Below the pieces are notes generated by a model that had not been told where the DNA came from, did not search any database, and worked only from the letters and a program-made list of their open reading frames with translations. Shown here one piece after another: positions 1 to 5,922 of a stretch of DNA of 6,567 bases. Origin of the DNA: QQWI01 sp964522015 (lineage in GTDB: Bacteria; Bacillota; Clostridia; Peptostreptococcales; Acidaminobacteraceae). Position 1 is the first letter of the stretch; every line of letters starts with the position of its first letter. A program made the translations under genes and the position numbers. Where the stretch lies: contig CAZFST010000059.1 in the NCBI GenBank assembly GCA_964522015.1, positions 1-6,567 of the forward strand, given 5' to 3'.

Positions 1-348
1 GGGGTATCTCTGTATGGGATCCCTTCTAATTTAGAATCGTTATGAATAATTCGGGATGTAATTAATATCAGCACAAGGTAATGCATCTAGTAAAGGAGTT
101 TTTCATATAATAAATCGAAACCAGCGACAATAAAAGAAACGTTGCGCAACATGTCTATTAGATAGTGCCGATTCTAAAGCTGAAAATCTGCAATGTCTAC
201 TCTGCTTGTCAGGTGGTGTATTGTGTCGCCTGACTATGGCTATTGAATCGCAAGATTGTTTGACGGCATGCAAACTTAGATATTGAAGTGATATTTCCAA
301 TGTGCTATTGAGTCAGTTGGGTTGTTATAAGCCTATAAGGAGGGGGGC
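1..348. other. 348-base stretch with no supportable gene
   Basis: I see no gene with a convincing start and coding character here. A 65-codon open frame on the minus strand (103-300) has no ribosome binding site and an unconvincing composition. On the plus strand the frame from about 130 to 286 is open, ending in TGA at 284-286. It could be an upstream part of the broken gene that follows, but nothing in it is recognisable. The first 45 bases are open in frame 1 and end in TGA, so the tail of a gene outside the window is possible but cannot be supported from 14 codons. Confidence 0.5.
337..347 (+). promoter_or_regulatory. Strong ribosome binding site before the broken gene
   Basis: AAGGAGGGGGG matches the Shine-Dalgarno consensus and stands 5 bases (from GGAGG) before a TTG at 349 that opens the first fragment LTGYFHLEMNFDDDS. 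This favours 349 as the original start. However, the same bases also read in frame as Lys-Glu-Gly-Gly, so the site could equally be internal coding sequence of a longer decayed gene. Confidence 0.4.
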
Positions 349-1126
349 TTGACTGGATATTTCCATTTAGAGATGAATTTTGATGATGACAGTAAGTGAA
401 GAGGCAGCAGTGAGTCGGTGCTAATTTCTACTAAGATGTATGCTTTGGTGGATCACCCGTTGACGGATAGACCGCCGCTGCCAAATGCAGAACAGGTCAA
501 GCGGTTGGAAGCATTTCGGAGTGAGGTGTCACGTGGGGTTTGGGAAATACATAATGTAGCATTACCAAATGATTTGGTGCATTGGACTATGCTGATTAAA
601 TCATCGAGGGTTGATTTTTATGGTACCATTACGGATCATGGACTCTATTTAGGGGCGATATTGGTTGATAGTGGCGCAGGCACGCAGAAGTTAAGCAACT
701 CAGTGAGACTGCGTATGCAGCTAGTAAAAGTGAGCTGATGGTTAAGGCAAGTCATTTGCAATTGGATTATTTGGGTAGTGGGTCTGTTAAGACAAACGCT
801 ACACCGTGGACTTCGCAAATAGAAAAAACGGCTAGTAAAAAGATTGATGCTCTTGCAAGAGGGTCGTTGACTTGGTTGCTGGTTGAGAATAGGGTTATCG
901 CTGATGTAATTGCGAAGATGCAAACTGCTGAGTACAGTAAGCGTGTGTTTGATTATTAGTATCCTTTGTTATTAAAGGCTGCAGGTCTTTATAATAGACC
1001 GCTGCGCTACTGGTCGGGACGGTTAAAACCCATGGGGAGCAGTATTATTTGTGTTCTGAAGGGTATGAGAATGAAGGGAATAATGATCGGGTTTATTTGG
1101 AGGCTTGGTTGAGGCGGTTTGAGTGA
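349..1126 (+). pseudogene. Broken gene of unknown family (multiple frameshifts and stops)
   Basis: I do not recognise the family. Plus-strand pieces in different frames join into one plausible protein of about 250 residues. The pieces are: frame 1 from a TTG at 349, six bases after GGAGG (339-343), to a TGA at 397-399; frame 2 from ATG 386 (MTVSEEAAVSR); frame 1 again from 418 (VLISTKMYALVDHPLTD) to about 683; frame 0 from about 684 (AEVKQLSETAYAASK) to about 1018, with an in-frame TAG at 957-959; then frame 2 from about 1019 (TVKTHGEQYYLCSEGYE) to TGA 1124-1126. Protein-like composition continues straight across each lesion, for example KRVFDY, stop, YPLLLKAAGLYNRPLRYW. This is what argues for one decayed gene rather than several small ones. 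The GTG-418 and ATG-738 open frames are therefore fragments. The true start could lie upstream of 349. No membrane segment or catalytic motif is evident. Confidence 0.6.
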
Positions 1127-1174
1127 GTACTGTATCTAATTTATAAATCATACTGGAACAATCATAGCTGGCTG

Positions 1175-1188
1175 CTCACTCAAGTGAG
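1175..1188. promoter_or_regulatory. Dyad CTCACT-CA-AGTGAG, possible operator
   Basis: Two perfect 6-base arms around a 2-base centre lie where the -35 region of the EcsC-family gene would be, 14 to 27 bases before its TATAAT box. A symmetric site in that place could bind a repressor or an activator dimer. No regulator gene is adjacent and no second copy was seen, so the role is inferred from position only. Confidence 0.3.
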
Positions 1189-1201
1189 AAATAGACTTGA
1201 A

Positions 1202-1207
1202 TATAAT
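1202..1207 (+). promoter_or_regulatory. TATAAT, candidate -10 box for the EcsC-family gene
   Basis: A perfect TATAAT stands 23 bases before the ATG at 1231. It would give a short leader of roughly 17 bases holding the ribosome binding site. No good -35 hexamer is present at 16-18 bases upstream, where the dyad at 1175-1188 lies. The promoter may therefore depend on an activator or be weak. Confidence 0.4.
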
Positions 1208-1230
1208 GTTAAATATATTAGGAGGATTTT

Positions 1231-1965
1231 ATGGAAACTAAAACTTATGATTTACATAATGAAGATGCCAGTGATGTCAAGATGAATGAAGATACAAAAG
1301 AAGCAAAGGATGACAGTTGCGATACCCAAGATGAAGAGATCATCAATAGCGACATGACACCTTCAACAGCAATAAAACTTTTGGATAAGATATATATGAA
1401 AGCCATTGATGGTATACCAGGCACTAATAGTGCAATAGAAATCGCAGAGGGGTATTTAAAGAAAAGTAAAAGCAAAGAAATCGCAGTTGATGATTTAATT
1501 AAATGGCAAATTGCCAAATGTGCAACATCTGGTTTTATAACTGGATTGGGTGGCATCATTACATTACCCGTTGCAATACCTGCGAATATAGCCAGCGTAC
1601 TATATGTACAAATGCGTATGATTGCTGCAATTGCATATATTGGCGGTTATGATGTTAGAGACGACCAAGTAAAAACATATGTTTATGTTTGCTTGACTGG
1701 GAATGAAGCCAAAGATATATTGAAAAATGTTGGTATTAATCTCGCTACAAAATTATCTAAAACTGCAATCAATAAAATTTCAGGTTCAACCCTAACTAGA
1801 ATTAACCAAGCTGTAGGTTTTAGATTGATCACCAAATTTGGGACTAAAGGGGTAGTAAACCTAGGCAAAATGTTGCCACTTGTGGGTGGTGTAATCGGTG
1901 GCAGTTTTGATGCTGCAGCGACAAGTGTGATTGGTAGTAATGCAAAACGTCTTTTTATAAGCTGA
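1231..1965 (+). CDS. EcsC family protein
   Basis: A 244-residue protein with the features of the EcsC family (PF12787), named after the third gene of the Bacillus ecs ABC-transporter operon. The biochemical role of the family is not settled. The family core starts near residue 45. A small- and hydrophobic-residue stretch at 101-120 (GFITGLGGIITLPVAIPANI) is followed by VQMRMIAAIAYIGGYD at 126-141 and a C-terminal glycine/alanine-rich segment (PLVGGVIGG at 216-224, then FDAAATSVIG). These stretches could contact a membrane. Residues 1-42 are strongly acidic and low in complexity, probably a disordered tail, and not part of the domain. There is no signal peptide. The start is well supported: AGGAGG at 1220-1225 lies 5 bases before ATG. 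No ecsA or ecsB transporter gene is adjacent, so this is a stand-alone member. The gene appears intact despite its decayed surroundings. Confidence 0.85.
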   Translation: METKTYDLHNEDASDVKMNEDTKEAKDDSCDTQDEEIINSDMTPSTAIKLLDKIYMKAIDGIPGTNSAIEIAEGYLKKSKSKEIAVDDLIKWQIAKCATSGFITGLGGIITLPVAIPANIASVLYVQMRMIAAIAYIGGYDVRDDQVKTYVYVCLTGNEAKDILKNVGINLATKLSKTAINKISGSTLTRINQAVGFRLITKFGTKGVVNLGKMLPLVGGVIGGSFDAAATSVIGSNAKRLFIS

Positions 1966-1969
1966 TTTA

Positions 1970-1990
1970 TTTGTGTGGAGCAAGCACAAA
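1970..1990 (+). other. Weak hairpin after the EcsC-family gene
   Basis: TTTGTG and CACAAA can form a 6-base stem around a 9-base loop, starting 5 bases after the stop codon. No run of T follows on the plus strand, so it is not a convincing intrinsic terminator. It may stabilise the mRNA end or be chance. Confidence 0.2.
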
Positions 1991-2040
1991 GAATATGATT
2001 TTAGTTTGAAAATGAGTAATAATAAAAATCCCTCACTAAT

Positions 2041-2070
2041 CTACTAAGCGATATGTTTCGCTGATAGTAG
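2041..2070 (+). other. Hairpin in the spacer before the MazG-like gene
   Basis: CTACTAAGCGA pairs with TCGCTGATAGTAG as 6 + 5 base pairs with a 2-base bulge and a 6-base loop. Weaker outer pairing is possible between TAATAAT (about 2019-2025) and ATTATTA just after the stem. No T run follows, so a simple terminator is unlikely. Its place 35 bases before the next ATG would allow a leader structure affecting translation, but no known riboswitch class is recognisable. Confidence 0.35.
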
Positions 2071-2104
2071 ACAGCTGAAATTATTAGGACCATAGGAGCC
2101 ACAC

Positions 2105-2428
2105 ATGAAAATCTCTTACAATAAACTCATTAGAGATAAAATTCCACAAATCATTGAAGCGACTGGAAAAATACCGACTGTACGCGTCCTTAAACACGAG
2201 GAATATCTTAAAGAGCTAAATAGCAAACTAACAGAAGAATCTAACGAATGGTTGGGAAGCGGTAATACTGAAGAACTTGCAGATATTTTAGAAGTCGTTT
2301 TGGCACTTGCTACTGTAAATGGTATTGACTTTGAGCAGTTGGTTGACCTAGCCAACGAGAAAAGAGTTAATCGTGGCGGGTTTGATAAGAGGTTGTTTTT
2401 GGAATATGTAATGGAAGCTGAGTCTTAA
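2105..2428 (+). CDS. MazG-like nucleotide pyrophosphohydrolase
   Basis: A 107-residue protein of the all-alpha NTP pyrophosphohydrolase superfamily, in the short group often annotated as phosphoribosyl-ATP pyrophosphohydrolase-like or house-cleaning protein. Members hydrolyse nucleoside triphosphates to the monophosphate and pyrophosphate with Mg2+. Visible features are the N-terminal YNKLIRDKIPQIIE (residues 5-18), the metal-binding EExxE in TEESNEW (about 43-49), the second acidic cluster EELADILE (about 56-63), and the C-terminal KRVNRGGFDKR (about 86-96), typical of this group. All acidic ligands are present, so it is probably active. The substrate cannot be read from the sequence. The start is supported by AGGAG at 2094-2098, 6 bases before ATG. 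It lacks the neighbours of histidine biosynthesis, so a role in hisE-type chemistry is unlikely. Similar small genes are common in phage and mobile regions. Confidence 0.85.
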   Translation: MKISYNKLIRDKIPQIIEATGKIPTVRVLKHEEYLKELNSKLTEESNEWLGSGNTEELADILEVVLALATVNGIDFEQLVDLANEKRVNRGGFDKRLFLEYVMEAES

Positions 2429-2732
2429 CGCGACTTAGTATAAAATGGACACTGGGCATTGCCGATTCTTAAGTTGGCACCAAACACGTGTAGTTGACAT
2501 GACTAGATGGGAAACAGCTTGATTTCATATTTTCTTGGTTGTGTATTTTAAGAGCTACAAAGTAGAGGGATTATACATTTAACATCAACTGGAACTTAAT
2601 AATTTGTTAACTTGATTGATCTGAAAATTTTTTAAAAATAACTTATAAAAACATGATATTCAAAAGGGAATTCTAGGAGTTATGTCGAATTTATATCGAT
2701 AAGGAAGAAAGAAACTTAGAGGACTCTAACCA
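2429..2732. other. 304-base stretch without a gene
   Basis: No open frame with coding character is visible. There is no T-rich terminator hairpin after the MazG-like gene; only a weak 6-base pairing (TGCCGA with TTGGCA) around 2460-2479 was seen. The right part (about 2670-2732) is probably the left flank of the transposase remnant and contains TTAGAG-GA-CTCTAA (2717-2730), a short dyad that overlaps the likely ribosome binding site of that gene. No terminal inverted repeat could be assigned with confidence. Confidence 0.4.
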
Positions 2733-3121
2733 ATGCTAATACTTGATTATCCTGATTTGAATCAGCCCATGTTATTTGAAGAATTAATCCAAAAAACGGG
2801 TTTGAAACGACGAAAGAATTGTCCCGCATTTATCAATTTTTGAAAAATCCTATCGTTGTGGAACCAATTGTATGTCAATATCACATTGCTTTGGGTAGAC
2901 CCACAGTCCCTGTTCGTGTGTATATAAGAATGATGGTTATAAAAGCTTATCTGTGCGTTAGTTTTGAAGCTTTCAATGAAGTCATGGGAAAAACACAAAT
3001 GTATAAGTGGATCTGTTGAATTCCGATGGAGATAGAAGTTCCCACACCAACAACCTTTATGTTAATCACTAGGAAGGATGGAGAAATCGTATAAGAACTT
3101 TACGACAACTTAATCCTTGTA
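2733..3121 (+). pseudogene. Remnant of an IS5/IS1182-like transposase (DUF772 domain)
   Basis: The N-terminal third of a DDE transposase gene is still legible in pieces. Frame 0 from ATG 2733 reads MLILDYPDLNQPMLFEELIQ. A frameshift near 2795-2803 moves the reading to frame 2, which continues KELSRIYQFLKNPIVVEPI and then GRPTVPVRVYIRMMVIK, the signature of the DUF772 (PF05598) N-terminal domain. A TGA at 3017-3019 interrupts the frame; it continues IPMEIEVPTPTTFMLITRK, then a TAA at 3092-3094. Intact relatives are roughly 400-450 residues, so most of the gene, including the catalytic DDE region, is missing or unreadable. The open frame at 2819-3019 is a fragment, not a gene. The assignment to the IS5/IS1182 group comes from remembered family sequence; the exact IS cannot be named. 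Confidence 0.7.
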
Positions 3122-3460
3122 CCATATGATTCCCATGACACATTGTCGATTTTGAAGCAGGGATAACGGAAATCCAGTAAACGCCCCTTGCCTATGTTAA
3201 AGTGGGAAAAAGTACAAAAGGCGATTCGGAAAAATAAGGTGAAACGTCATTAGGTCAATACAATAACATCAGAACATAATACCTCGATCGTAGCTTACTT
3301 CAAAAATAAATTTTCCGGATTGTACCTTTGAGCGCAAGTTTTGTATAGGTTCTTTTCTAGTCTGAATGTCTGCCAAACTGGAAATAGGCAATCTTCAACA
3401 TCTGAATGACAGGTGATATGATTGAACCACCTGTCCATGGCTACCAAAATGTATCACAAC
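2733..3460 (+). mobile_element. Degenerate insertion sequence, boundaries uncertain
   Basis: The region carries the transposase remnant and about 340 further bases in which I can read no frame. That length is less than the rest of an intact transposase gene would need, so an internal deletion or heavy decay is likely. Neither terminal inverted repeats nor a target duplication could be identified. The right limit is drawn just before the terminator at 3475 and is a guess. Confidence 0.4.
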
Positions 3461-3470
3461 GCTCATAAAA
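3122..3470. other. 349-base stretch with nothing readable
   Basis: Stops are frequent in all frames and no known domain is recognisable. Short open pieces such as MTGDMIEPPVHGYQNV (about 3405-3455, plus strand) might be decayed transposase sequence, but I cannot align them to any family. Confidence 0.35.
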
Positions 3471-3474
3471 ATTA

Positions 3475-3517
3475 AAAACGGATCAACCCTTTTGTTTTTA
3501 AGGAGTTGATCCGTTTT
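3475..3517 (-). terminator. Intrinsic terminator of the exonuclease operon
   Basis: Arms at 3475-3491 and 3500-3517 form a near-perfect stem of about 17 base pairs with one bulged base and an 8-base loop. On the minus strand the stem is followed by TTTTTAATTTTT, a good termination tract. It begins 23 bases after the exonuclease stop codon. On the plus strand the stem is followed by TTTTATTTG, so it may also stop transcription coming from the insertion-sequence remnant and act in both directions. Confidence 0.85.
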
Positions 3518-3539
3518 ATTTGCAGAAGTTACAGTAATA

Positions 3540-4106
3540 TTAGCCAATATGATCTATCAATTTATTAAATAATTGAGTTGTAGCTTCAGCATCTCCAAGT
3601 GCGGTGTGTCTGCCGTTTACTCTAATGCCGAAATATTCAAACGCAACCTCTGAAGATGAACAATCTACATCTAATGATTCAGAATAAAATAAGAATTTGA
3701 GTATTGAGGCTGTATCAATGCTTCTGTGAGAAAAATACTTACTATAATTCACATTGTATTCTTGAAACAGAGCTTTAAGAAATCCTATATCAAAGTTCGT
3801 ATTATGCCCACCAATTACTATTGGTATATCTTTCTCAAAAAAAGTATCGCAAAAGATTATGATTTCTTCTATTACGTTTAATGCGGGAATTGATTTTTCG
3901 ACGTGACGGATTAAATCGATATTATTAATTAGCAATGAATTTGGTGATATCTTGAAGATTTCGTGTCGGAGAAATAATTCCTTCGTAGCAATAATACTTC
4001 GATCTTTCCAAGCAATTAAACCTATTGATAAAAGGCTATTTTGAAGTGGATCAAGCCCTCCAGTTTCTGTATCGATAAATAGAATTTCTTTATTTTTAGT
4101 CTTCAT
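3540..4106 (-). CDS. DnaQ-fold DEDDh 3'-5' exonuclease
   Basis: A 188-residue protein with the complete motif set of the DEDDh exonuclease superfamily (RNase T / DNA polymerase III epsilon fold, PF00929). Exo I is FIDTETGGLD at residues 10-19 (Asp12, Glu14), Exo II is GGHNTNFDIGFL at 99-110 (Asp106), and Exo III is GRHTALGDAEAT at 165-176 (His167, Asp172). SIDT at 129-132 matches the conserved segment between Exo II and Exo III. Such enzymes use two Mg2+ ions to remove nucleotides from 3' ends of DNA or RNA. The substrate here cannot be predicted. The start at 4106 is preferred over the ATG at 4130, since AAGGAA (4120-4115) lies 8 bases before it and the upstream gene ends at 4112, leaving a 5-base gap. 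The 4130 start would overlap by 19 bases and adds MRRKGIEN. There is no clamp-binding tail or polymerase neighbour, so a replicative proofreading role is unlikely. Confidence 0.9.
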   Translation of the reverse strand: MKTKNKEILFIDTETGGLDPLQNSLLSIGLIAWKDRSIIATKELFLRHEIFKISPNSLLINNIDLIRHVEKSIPALNVIEEIIIFCDTFFEKDIPIVIGGHNTNFDIGFLKALFQEYNVNYSKYFSHRSIDTASILKFLFYSESLDVDCSSSEVAFEYFGIRVNGRHTALGDAEATTQLFNKLIDHIG

Positions 4107-4111
4107 ATTTT

Positions 4112-5017
4112 CTATTCCTTTTCTGCGCATAAATAGTTAAATAAACTCATTAATGTTTCGTTTCCACATAAAACCCAATAACGCTTAAATTTATCGTGGA
4201 AAGTCAACCAAAATATTGCATTTATAATCAGGATTAGGTGGAATGTGTTTATAGTGACAATCAACGATTTTTTGTATGTATAAAACATATAGATCAAATA
4301 AAAATGGTTGAAAATAAAAATAAAGGAAAGAGAGCGGTAAAAATTATATTTTGCAAGAAATTTAAATGTTAAAGTCTTCAAACCTTGCTGTGTCACAATT
4401 ACATTTGAAATCTTGTAAATACTATACCATTTATCTGGAAATTCGATAGTGTATCTCTTGTTAAGTTTCTCAATCACCTTTTTTTTTATGGGTTCATTAT
4501 CTTTATAATAACTTTCAACTTTGAATTCCAAAATATCAGAGAAAATACTTTTGGTAAATTTCACAAGCGTGACAATGTAATCAAGTATAGGGTGTTTCTT
4601 AGAATTACCTGAGAGTTCTTTTCTATATTTTTCATCAATAAGATAGAGTAAAAGGCAAAAGTTTTCGTTTTTTTTCATAGATCTTAGACTATTTTCGAAG
4701 GCAGTAAGCAACGTACGTAATAATTTATTTAAACCATCGTCAAATAGTATTTGACCAATTTTATATGGATATTTTGAAAACACTTTTATGACGTGCCCTA
4801 ACAAATAACATACAAGAATGAACACCCATATGAGAATTAAATGACTATCTGTATATTTTTCTAGAAAGGCACCTGCTGGGTTGCTTACTACTAATTTATT
4901 TATGCCGTTACTGAAATCGAATATAGTCAATGGTAATAGCAAGACAATAGTAAAAACAAGCCCTGGAAGGAAAAGACCAATTATATCAAACATAAAATCT
5001 TCGAATTTCTCTAACAT
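4112..5017 (-). CDS. Multi-spanning membrane protein of unknown family, first gene of the exonuclease operon
   Basis: I do not recognise a named family. The 301-residue protein has four likely membrane segments: about 11-32 (IIGLFLPGLVFTIVLLLPL), 58-80 (ending in CYLLGHVIKVF), 228-247 and 251-273. Between the second and third lies a basic, mostly helical soluble region of about 145 residues (83-227), rich in Lys and Glu, with KYNFYRSL just before the third segment. The short C-terminal tail is soluble. The N-terminal FLPG before the first segment and YLLGH in the second resemble uncharacterised membrane proteins that I recall from defence-type contexts; this is a weak impression. The start at ATG 5017 has GGGGGAT (5029-5024) 6 bases upstream, an imperfect but usable ribosome binding site. 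The downstream exonuclease starts 5 bases after the stop and its ribosome binding site lies in the last codons of this gene, so translation is probably coupled. Confidence 0.8.
   Translation of the reverse strand: MLEKFEDFMFDIIGLFLPGLVFTIVLLLPLTIFDFSNGINKLVVSNPAGAFLEKYTDSHLILIWVFILVCYLLGHVIKVFSKYPYKIGQILFDDGLNKLLRTLLTAFENSLRSMKKNENFCLLLYLIDEKYRKELSGNSKKHPILDYIVTLVKFTKSIFSDILEFKVESYYKDNEPIKKKVIEKLNKRYTIEFPDKWYSIYKISNVIVTQQGLKTLTFKFLAKYNFYRSLSFIFIFNHFYLIYMFYTYKKSLIVTINTFHLILIINAIFWLTFHDKFKRYWVLCGNETLMSLFNYLCAEKE
4115..4120 (-). promoter_or_regulatory. Ribosome binding site that fixes the exonuclease start
   Basis: AAGGAA on the minus strand lies inside the last two sense codons of the membrane-protein gene (Lys-Glu before TAG), 8 bases ahead of the ATG at 4106. 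It supports the shorter exonuclease start and translational coupling of the two genes. Confidence 0.65.
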
Positions 5018-5104
5018 TTATGATCCCCCGACAATAGATAATGTAATAGTTGTTTAATAGTAGGACCATTTGGTGTTTTATTGAATGTTATCGCTTTTAG
5101 TTGA

Positions 5105-5302
5105 ATTATCACAGAGGAATGGAATGGTAGAAATAAAATTGGTGAAATTAACTATAGATTGTTAAAAGATATTGTTCCTAATAGGTACACGCTCAAAAAA
5201 ATATTGACAGAATTTAATTATGGTACGAGTCATTTCTGCAGTGTTTTTTTCTATATCACTATAATACACTACAAGAACACTTCTGAAAAGAAGAAGGTCT
5301 AA
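5105..5302 (+). pseudogene. Open stretch without a start, possible gene remnant
   Basis: After a TGA at 5102-5104, frame 2 of the plus strand stays open for 65 codons to TAA 5300-5302. It contains a protein-like run, KIGEINYRLLKDIVPN then RYTLKKILTEFNYGTSHF. There is no ATG or GTG in frame near the left end and no ribosome binding site, so it is unlikely to be a working gene. The sequence upstream of the TGA stays open back to 5042 (LIVGPFGVLLNVIAF), so a longer decayed gene is possible. The family is not recognised. In AT-rich DNA an open run of this length can also occur by chance. Confidence 0.25.
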
Positions 5303-5507
5303 ATTTTAAGATGCGTTACTATCAAAAAGTGAACATCTTAACAATGAACAGTTGTAGAAGTTTAAGCTGCGGGTCAGTACTGCCAAGCGGATATAATTGA
5401 ATAATAAAAAGTTACCTGGAATTTGGATATGCAATCGCAGTATCGTAACCAGTTAACGTATGAAAAATTGAACTTGTATATGTTGAAGTATCTAGTGTAT
5501 AGAGACA

Positions 5508-5550
5508 ATTGCCCAAAGCGTACCCGGAGCAGTATCGGTAATAGGGCAAT
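5508..5550. repeat. Nested inverted repeat
   Basis: ATTGCCC (5508-5514) pairs with GGGCAAT (5544-5550). Inside this pair TACCCG (5521-5526) can pair with CGGTA (5536-5540), with one bulged base, to give an interrupted hairpin with a 9-base loop. It resembles the fold of a small structured RNA or a recombination site, but no consensus of a known class is matched. Confidence 0.35.
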
Positions 5551-5667
5551 AAAAATGATATCTATGCCTAGAGTTGTTCACATGTTAGAGGGCGCCTGGT
5601 AGACTACCCAATCACAACGTAAACATCAAGAGCAGCGTTCGTTTTAAGTATTCAAATATCACGAGAT

Positions 5668-5689
5668 AATCAGCCTAATAAGGCTGATT
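5668..5689. terminator. Perfect 9-bp hairpin, terminator-like but without a T tract
   Basis: AATCAGCCT and AGGCTGATT form a perfect stem around the tetraloop AATA. Neither strand has a full T run after the stem (TTAGCCTG on plus, ATCTCGTG on minus). It could be an eroded terminator of a lost gene, or part of a longer transcript from outside the intact genes. Confidence 0.35.
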
Positions 5690-5774
5690 TAGCCTGAGTT
5701 ATAGTTTGAAATAACAATTGAAGACAAGAACCGACTCTTAAATGAACAAAAAATAACGGGTTAACGGTAAAAGA

Positions 5775-5816
5775 ATGGTGCGTTTAAAATAACGTTGCTT
5801 ATGGTTCGTTTAAAAT
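5775..5816. repeat. Tandem direct repeat, 16-base units with a 26-base period
   Basis: ATGGTGCGTTTAAAAT (5775-5790) recurs as ATGGTTCGTTTAAAAT (5801-5816), 15 of 16 bases identical. The period of 26 bases is about two and a half helical turns. The octamer ATGGTGCG appears again at 6513-6520. Being about 270-310 bases before tnpB, the repeats may be transposase-binding sites in the left end of the IS66 element. Confidence 0.55.
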
Positions 5817-5922
5817 TTTTTCACAGGCAATTCGCGACCATAATTTTTATAATGCACCACAGTTGAAATAGGGTACCGTAAAGAAAAAATCTAGGGGCAT
5901 TTCTTGGATTAGTTCTCCCGCT

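Larger units (their letters stand above)
5303..5774. other. About 470 bases without a recognisable gene
   Basis: Only short open pieces are present, for example a 29-codon frame from ATG 5311 that lacks a good ribosome binding site. The stretch holds two inverted repeats, described separately. I see no tRNA, CRISPR array or transposase fragment in it. Confidence 0.5.

Noticed and set aside
103..300. 65-codon minus-strand open frame
   Set aside because: It has no ribosome binding site, its Cys, His and Arg content is unlike the real genes here, and it resembles no family.
645..923. 92-codon minus-strand open frame opposite the broken gene
   Set aside because: It is the complement of the better-supported plus-strand pseudogene, with no start signal and no recognisable domain.
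349..1126. Alternative genetic code or stop-codon readthrough as an explanation for the in-frame stops
   Set aside because: TGA, TAG and TAA all interrupt frames, frameshifts occur as well, and the intact genes nearby use standard stops.
166..2473. 14-base near-match TGCCGATTCT(A/T)AAG at 166-179 and 2460-2473, considered as insertion-sequence or attachment-site repeats
   Set aside because: 13 of 14 matches between two places in 6.5 kb is expected by chance, and the flanks do not match.
2683..2689. TGTCGAA, identical to the core of a Spo0A box
   Set aside because: A given 7-mer is expected about once in a window of this size on two strands, and it lies before a dead transposase gene.
4107..4130. 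Longer exonuclease start at ATG 4130
   Set aside because: It would overlap the upstream gene by 19 bases. The ATG at 4106 has a proper ribosome binding site, and the DEDDh domain begins only a few residues after it.
5213..5266. TTGACA near 5213 and TATAAT near 5261 as a promoter
   Set aside because: The two boxes are far too distant to work together and neither has a partner at 16-18 bases.
5592..5610. Short palindrome GGTAG-A-CTACC
   Set aside because: Five-base arms are too short to support a function without a neighbouring gene or a second copy.
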